A stretch of 11,699 nt of DNA. It comes from JADLEX01 sp964586775. GTDB lineage: Bacteria > Lernaellota > Lernaellaia > JACKCT01. Shown here one piece after another: positions 8,027 to 11,699 of this stretch. The stretch covers positions 1 to 11,699 of the forward strand of contig CAZPJD010000094.1 in the NCBI GenBank assembly GCA_964586775.1. The letters run 5' to 3'. The first letter of the stretch is position 1; every line of letters begins with the position of its first letter. Below the pieces are notes generated by a model. The model was not told where the DNA came from, did no database searches, and saw only the letters and a program-made list of their open reading frames with translations. The translations under genes and the position numbers were made by a program.

Positions 8027-8055
8027 TTGATCGCGCCGCCCCCGCGCGGTAGGTT
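8027..8055 (+). promoter_or_regulatory. Candidate sigma-70-type promoter for galU
   Basis: TTGATC (8027-8032) and TAGGTT (8050-8055) are separated by exactly 17 bases and lie about 50 bases before the galU start. The first box matches four of six consensus bases and the second only three of six. In GC-rich sequence this is suggestive at best. Confidence 0.3.
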
Positions 8056-8103
8056 AGGCCCGTTCGTGCCCATTTTCTTTTTCGTGTCCATTTCGAGAGG
8101 GCC

Positions 8104-9009
8104 ATGTCGAGCGAGCCGAAAATTCAGAACTCTTCGCGCAAGACCGTCCGAAAAGCCGTGATCCCGGTGGCGGGGTTGGGAACGCGCTTCCTGCCCGCCA
8201 CGAAAGTCGTCGCCAAGGAGCTGCTGCCGATCGTGGACCGGCCGACGATCCACTACATCGTCGAAGAGGCGTACCAGTCCGGCATCGAGCAGATCATCTT
8301 CGTCAGCGCCGCGGGCAAGAGCGCGATCGAGGATTATTTCGACAGGTCCTTCGGGCTCGAAAAATGGCTGGAGGAAAAGGGCGACACGGCGCGGCTCGAA
8401 CTGGTGCGCGAAATCTCGTTCATGGTCGAGGTGCAGTCGGTGCGCCAAAAGACGGCGCTCGGCCTCGGCCACGCCATCGGGTGCGCGCGGGATCTCGTCG
8501 GCGACGAGCCCTTCGCGGTCTTGCTCGGCGACGACATGTTCGACGGCGATCCGCCCGCGACGCGGCAGCTCATCGACGCCTACGAGCGTTGCGGGCGCGC
8601 CGTGGTGGGCGTTTACGAGGTGCCCATCGAGACGACGCACCGCTATGGCATCGTCGATTGCGCGCCTGGCGACGCGGAACCCTGGCCCCTGCGCGCGATG
8701 GTGGAAAAGCCGAAGGCGAACCCGCCGTCGAACCTCGCGATCATCGGACGCTATGTGCTGCCGCCCGAGATTTTCGCCTGCATCGACGCGACGCCGCGCG
8801 GCGCGGGCGGCGAGATTCAGATCACCGACGCGCTGAATATCTTGAACGAACGCGAGGGCGGCGGCGTTTATGCGCAGGTGCTGCGCGGCGCGCGCCACGA
8901 CGCGGGCGACATCTTCGGCTTCATCGAGGCCAACATCGCATACGCCCTGAAACGGCCGGAACTGGCCGACCGCCTGCGGGAACTGCTGGCCCGATTCGCC
9001 GCGTCGTGA
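8104..9009 (+). CDS. galU: UTP-glucose-1-phosphate uridylyltransferase
   Basis: 301 residues, the usual length of bacterial GalU/GtaB. It makes UDP-glucose from UTP and glucose-1-phosphate in the cytoplasm, feeding lipopolysaccharide, capsule and other glycan pathways. The nucleotide-binding signature is intact: 'AGLGTRFLPATK' at residues 23-34, then 'KELLPIVDRPTIHYIVEEA' from residue 38. 'GLGHAIGCARD' (120-130), 'LLGDDMF' (140-146) with its metal-binding Asp pair, 'VEKPK' (200-204), 'NLAIIGRYVL' (210-219) and 'GGEIQITDAL' (235-244) follow in the family order. The start is ATG 8104 after GAGAGGG (8095-8101), a closer spacing than ideal. The first 15 residues are an extra polar extension before 'RKAVIPVAG'. 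priA begins seven bases after the stop codon. Confidence 0.96.
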   Translation: MSSEPKIQNSSRKTVRKAVIPVAGLGTRFLPATKVVAKELLPIVDRPTIHYIVEEAYQSGIEQIIFVSAAGKSAIEDYFDRSFGLEKWLEEKGDTARLELVREISFMVEVQSVRQKTALGLGHAIGCARDLVGDEPFAVLLGDDMFDGDPPATRQLIDAYERCGRAVVGVYEVPIETTHRYGIVDCAPGDAEPWPLRAMVEKPKANPPSNLAIIGRYVLPPEIFACIDATPRGAGGEIQITDALNILNEREGGGVYAQVLRGARHDAGDIFGFIEANIAYALKRPELADRLRELLARFAAS

Positions 9010-9016
9010 GACGACG

Positions 9017-11530
9017 ATGAGCGCCCCCGAACGCCAGGAGTTGATCGTCGAAACCGCGGTCGCCCTGAACGCCCCCGGCACCTACCACTACCGGATTCCC
9101 GACGATTGGCCCGGCGTCGCCGCCGTGGGGACGGGGATTGTCGTGCCATTCGGCCGTCGCCGCGTCTCCGCTTTCATCCTGCGCACGCACGTCGATCCGC
9201 CGCCCGATGTCGAGGTGCTGGCCGCCATCGAGCCGCTGGCATCGGAGCCCTTCTTCGGCGACTTGCAGGTGCGGATGTTCGAGTTCATGGCGCGCTATTA
9301 CCTCGCGCCCATCGGCGAGGTCGTGCGCACCGCGCTGCCCGCCGGAATTCTGCAATCGACGCACCGCATCGCCGAGATCACCGACGCGGGGCGCGCGGCG
9401 CTGCGTGAAGAGGGCACGGTGCGCGAGGCGCTGGCCGCGCTGCTCACCGCGCTCGCCGAAGAGCCCGAGGGGATCGCGGTGGCGGCGCTGGCGAAGCGCG
9501 TGCCGACCTTTCGCGATACGCAGCTTCGCGCGCTCGAGCGCGACGGCCTCACCATTACCCGCGTCCAGATGCGGATGGCGGCGGTGCGCGCGAAGACCGT
9601 CGCGACGTACTCGACCGCGCCGGGCGCAAACGTCAATTCCGCGCGCGCGGCGCTGGTGCGTTCGCCGAAACGACTGGCGGTGCTGGAGGCGATCGTCGCG
9701 TCGGGCCGCGCCGTGACGGGCGGCGAGATCGCCGCATTGATCGACGCCGATCCCCGCGCGCACCTGCGTGCGCTTGCCGCCGCGGGGTGGATTCGCGTGG
9801 GGGCGCGCGAGGTCTATCGACAGTCGGCGATCGAGATGGAACAGGGCGTGCCTCCGGTGCTCAACACCGCACAGGGCATGGCCGTGCGCAGGATCTGCGC
9901 CGCCATGGATGAGCGCGAGCACCGGACCTTCGTGCTGCACGGCGTGACGGGTTCGGGCAAGACCGAGGTGTATCTGCGTCTGGTGGAGCGCGCACTCGCG
10001 GCGGGCCGGCCGGCGCTGGTGCTGGTGCCCGAAATCGCCCTCACACCACAACTCGTGGGGCGATTCGTCGGGCGTTTCGGCGACGCCGTCGGCGCGAGTC
10101 ACTCGGGCCTCGCGCCGGGAGAGCGCTATGACCTGTGGCGGCGGGTGCGGCGCGGCGAGACGCGCGTCGTTATCGGAGCGCGCAGCGCGATCTTCGCGCC
10201 GTTCGACGACCTGGGTGTCGTCATCGTCGATGAGGAGCACGACGGTTCGTACAAGCAGGACGACGCGCTGCCCTACAACGCGCGCGATCTGGCGATCTGG
10301 CTGGGCCGCGAAACAAAGTGCCCGGTGGTGCTGGGTTCCGCGACGCCGAGCGTTGAGACCTATCAAGCCGCCAAGTCGGGTCGATACGAATTGCTGGAAC
10401 TGCGCGAACGCGTGCACGGGCGCGGCATGCCGCCGGTGCAGGTGGTGGATCTGCGCCCCCTGGAGAAGGAACTTGCGCGAAAACCGCGCACCGAGCGGCC
10501 CGACGACGCTCTGCCGCACGCGCGCGTGATTTTTTCGCCGACGCTGGAATCGGCCATGCGGCAGAATCTGGAGGCGGAAGAGCAGACGATATTGCTGCTC
10601 AACCGGCGCGGATACTCCACGCACGTCTTCTGCCTCGTGTGCGGCGCGTCGGCGCAGTGCCTTGATTGCGACGTCTCGCTGACGTTCCACGCGTCGCGCG
10701 CCAAGGCCGTCTGCCACTACTGCGATCGCGAATACGCCCCGCCGCGCGCGTGCCGCGTGTGCGGGGGCGAGCGGATGTTTTATGCCGGGCTCGGCACCGA
10801 GCAGGTCGAGCACGAGATCGCGCGGGTGTTCCCCTCGGCCCGCGTGGTGCGCATGGACCGCGACACGGTGACGGGACGCGAGGGGCACCAGCGGGTGCTC
10901 ACGCCGTTTCGGCGTGGCGAGGCCGACATCCTGCTCGGCACGCAGATGGTGGCGAAGGGGCACGACTTTCCCAACGTGACGCTGGTCGGCGTGTTGCAGG
11001 CTGACGGTTCGCTGTCGATGCCCGACTTTCGCTCGGCGGAGCGGACGTTTCAGCTCGTCACGCAGGTGTCGGGCCGCGCGGGGCGCGCCGAGGCGCCGGG
11101 CCGCATCGTCATGCAGACGTACAACCCCGATCACTACGCGCTCGCGTGCGCGGCCGAGCACGACTTCGAGCGGTTCTTCGCGATCGAGATCGACCGGCGA
11201 AAGAATTCGTGGTTTCCGCCCTTCGCGCGGACCGCGCTGATTCGCGTGAGCGGTCCCGATCGCGACGCCGCGCGAAACGCGGCGATGGCGGCGGCCAAGG
11301 GCGCACGCAAGGCGGCGAAGGAACTTGGCTTCGGTCCCGACGCGGTGCTCGGCCCGGCGCGCTCGATGATCGCCCGCGTCAAAAACCGTTTTCGGTTTCA
11401 GGTATTTTTGCGCGCGCAGACCCCCGGCGATCTTCACCGGCTGGTCGCGGCGGCCAAAAAGGCGCACGACCGCGTCGCGCCGTCCACGCTCGCTTGGCGC
11501 GTGGACATGGACCCGCAGAGCGTCGTGTAG
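9017..11530 (+). CDS. priA: Primosomal protein N' (PriA), replication-restart helicase
   Basis: 837 residues, longer than the roughly 730 of E. coli PriA. It recognises stalled or repaired forks and reloads the replicative helicase. Residues about 8-110 are the DNA 3'-end-binding domain. Residues about 115-270 hold winged-helix-like segments, including a second one at about 215-262 ('SPKRLAVLEAIV ... LRALAAAGWIRV'), which accounts for part of the extra length. The helicase core has Walker A 'GVTGSGKT' (309-316), DEEH (405-408), 'GSATPS' (440-445), then 'LLGTQMVAKGHDFPNVTLV' (639-657) and 'QVSGRAGR' (683-690). Eight zinc cysteines are all present: 539, 542, 548, 551, 566, 569, 579 and 582. The C-terminal domain begins near 'WFPPFARTALIRV' (732-744). 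The start is ATG 9017, seven bases after galU, with no clear Shine-Dalgarno site, so reinitiation after galU is plausible. Confidence 0.97.
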   Translation: MSAPERQELIVETAVALNAPGTYHYRIPDDWPGVAAVGTGIVVPFGRRRVSAFILRTHVDPPPDVEVLAAIEPLASEPFFGDLQVRMFEFMARYYLAPIGEVVRTALPAGILQSTHRIAEITDAGRAALREEGTVREALAALLTALAEEPEGIAVAALAKRVPTFRDTQLRALERDGLTITRVQMRMAAVRAKTVATYSTAPGANVNSARAALVRSPKRLAVLEAIVASGRAVTGGEIAALIDADPRAHLRALAAAGWIRVGAREVYRQSAIEMEQGVPPVLNTAQGMAVRRICAAMDEREHRTFVLHGVTGSGKTEVYLRLVERALAAGRPALVLVPEIALTPQLVGRFVGRFGDAVGASHSGLAPGERYDLWRRVRRGETRVVIGARSAIFAPFDDLGVVIVDEEHDGSYKQDDALPYNARDLAIWLGRETKCPVVLGSATPSVETYQAAKSGRYELLELRERVHGRGMPPVQVVDLRPLEKELARKPRTERPDDALPHARVIFSPTLESAMRQNLEAEEQTILLLNRRGYSTHVFCLVCGASAQCLDCDVSLTFHASRAKAVCHYCDREYAPPRACRVCGGERMFYAGLGTEQVEHEIARVFPSARVVRMDRDTVTGREGHQRVLTPFRRGEADILLGTQMVAKGHDFPNVTLVGVLQADGSLSMPDFRSAERTFQLVTQVSGRAGRAEAPGRIVMQTYNPDHYALACAAEHDFERFFAIEIDRRKNSWFPPFARTALIRVSGPDRDAARNAAMAAAKGARKAAKELGFGPDAVLGPARSMIARVKNRFRFQVFLRAQTPGDLHRLVAAAKKAHDRVAPSTLAWRVDMDPQSVV

Positions 11531-11533
11531 GCT

Positions 11534-11699
11534 CTACGACTTCTTCGACTTCTTGGCGGCCTTGTTCCCGGCCTTGTTCCCGGCCTTGGTCCCGGCCTTG
11601 TTTCCGGGTTTGGCGGGCGGCGCGGGCGCTTTGGGGATCTTCGCGTAGTCGGCCTTGAACAGCTCGATGCCCTTCTCCGTGAGGGGATGGCGGAAGAGT
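11534..11699 (-). CDS. Transaldolase (Fsa/TalC type), C-terminal end only, with Lys-rich tail
   Basis: Reading from the window edge on the minus strand gives 54 residues ending at TAG (11536-11534). The first part, 'LFRHPLTEKGIELFKADYAKI', matches the C-terminal end of small transaldolases and fructose-6-phosphate aldolases, where 'HPLT..G...F..D' closes the domain. These cytoplasmic enzymes move dihydroxyacetone units between sugar phosphates through a Schiff-base Lys, which lies outside the window. After it comes an unusual tail of about 33 residues: Pro/Ala-rich, then four NKAG-like units, then 'AAKKSKKS'. Short family members normally end soon after the 'F..D' helix. The gene converges with priA, with only three bases between the two stop codons. 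The family call rests on about 20 residues. Confidence 0.7.
   Translation of the reverse strand, partial: LFRHPLTEKGIELFKADYAKIPKAPAPPAKPGNKAGTKAGNKAGNKAAKKSKKS
11559..11606 (-). repeat. Four tandem 12-bp repeats in the transaldolase tail
   Basis: Four back-to-back copies of GCCTTGTTCCCG (plus strand) lie at 11559-11570, 11571-11582, 11583-11594 and 11595-11606. The first two are identical and the others differ by one base each. On the coding strand they encode repeated N/T-K-A-G units, giving a basic tail. The near identity suggests recent expansion by slippage. Confidence 0.85.

Larger units (their letters stand above)
7878..8103. promoter_or_regulatory. Divergent intergenic region between metallophosphoesterase and galU
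   Basis: 226 bases separate two outward-facing genes, so both transcripts should begin here. The middle (about 7930-7980) is AT-rich compared with its surroundings. On the minus strand TATGAT (7973-7968) matches the -10 box at five of six positions, but no -35 box is seen 17 bases upstream. A direct repeat GGCGACAC occurs at 7911-7918 and 7922-7929. No convincing gene or RNA is seen. Confidence 0.5.

Noticed and set aside
8104..9009. Loss of two Lys seen in E. coli/Bacillus GalU (in the GLGHA and G-D-K-L-G regions)
   Set aside because: As I recall, actinobacterial GalU proteins also lack these lysines, so the changes look like normal family variation rather than loss of function.
7969..9081. 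Minus-strand open frame of 370 codons
   Set aside because: It lies mostly opposite galU and has Arg-rich, domain-free content.
8921..11467. Minus-strand open frame of 848 codons
   Set aside because: It covers the reverse strand of priA, whose motifs are complete. The antisense translation is Arg/His-rich with no family signal.

Overview
The window comes from a GC-rich Gram-negative bacterium. A predicted outer-membrane barrel protein and a predicted lipoprotein imply an outer membrane. The long Asp-rich linker after a lipoprotein cysteine is a style I associate with uncultured Myxococcota/Deltaproteobacteria-like lineages, but no marker here fixes the taxon. The sequence is almost fully coding. 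There are no tRNA, rRNA, CRISPR or insertion-sequence signals. The only non-coding gaps of any size are 7878-8103 (divergent promoter region) and 5770-5858.

Layout. (1) 1-996, plus strand: the 3' end of a repeat protein that looks like a beta-propeller, visibly lower in GC than the rest. (2) 7877 down to 1043, minus strand: three genes in one direction. They are a secreted calcineurin-like metallophosphoesterase lipoprotein with a poly-Asp linker, a 968-residue fusion of HEXXH metalloprotease, TolB-like propeller and outer-membrane beta-barrel, and a membrane-anchored protein of unknown function with an all-helical toroid-like C-terminal half. The last two overlap as TTGA, which suggests translational coupling. 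(3) 8104-11530, plus strand: galU (UTP-glucose-1-phosphate uridylyltransferase) followed seven bases later by priA (primosomal helicase). (4) 11534-11699, minus strand: the C-terminus of an Fsa/TalC-type transaldolase with an unusual Lys-rich repeated tail, convergent with priA and only three bases away.

How they work together. The metallophosphoesterase, protease-barrel and anchored protein all carry export or membrane signals, so they may form a cell-envelope group; this rests on gene order and coupling only. galU (sugar-nucleotide supply) and priA (replication restart) are housekeeping genes that probably share a transcript without a functional link. The most novel material is the protease-propeller-barrel protein with its coupled partner, a candidate surface-processing module. 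I found no evidence of a defence system or mobile element.
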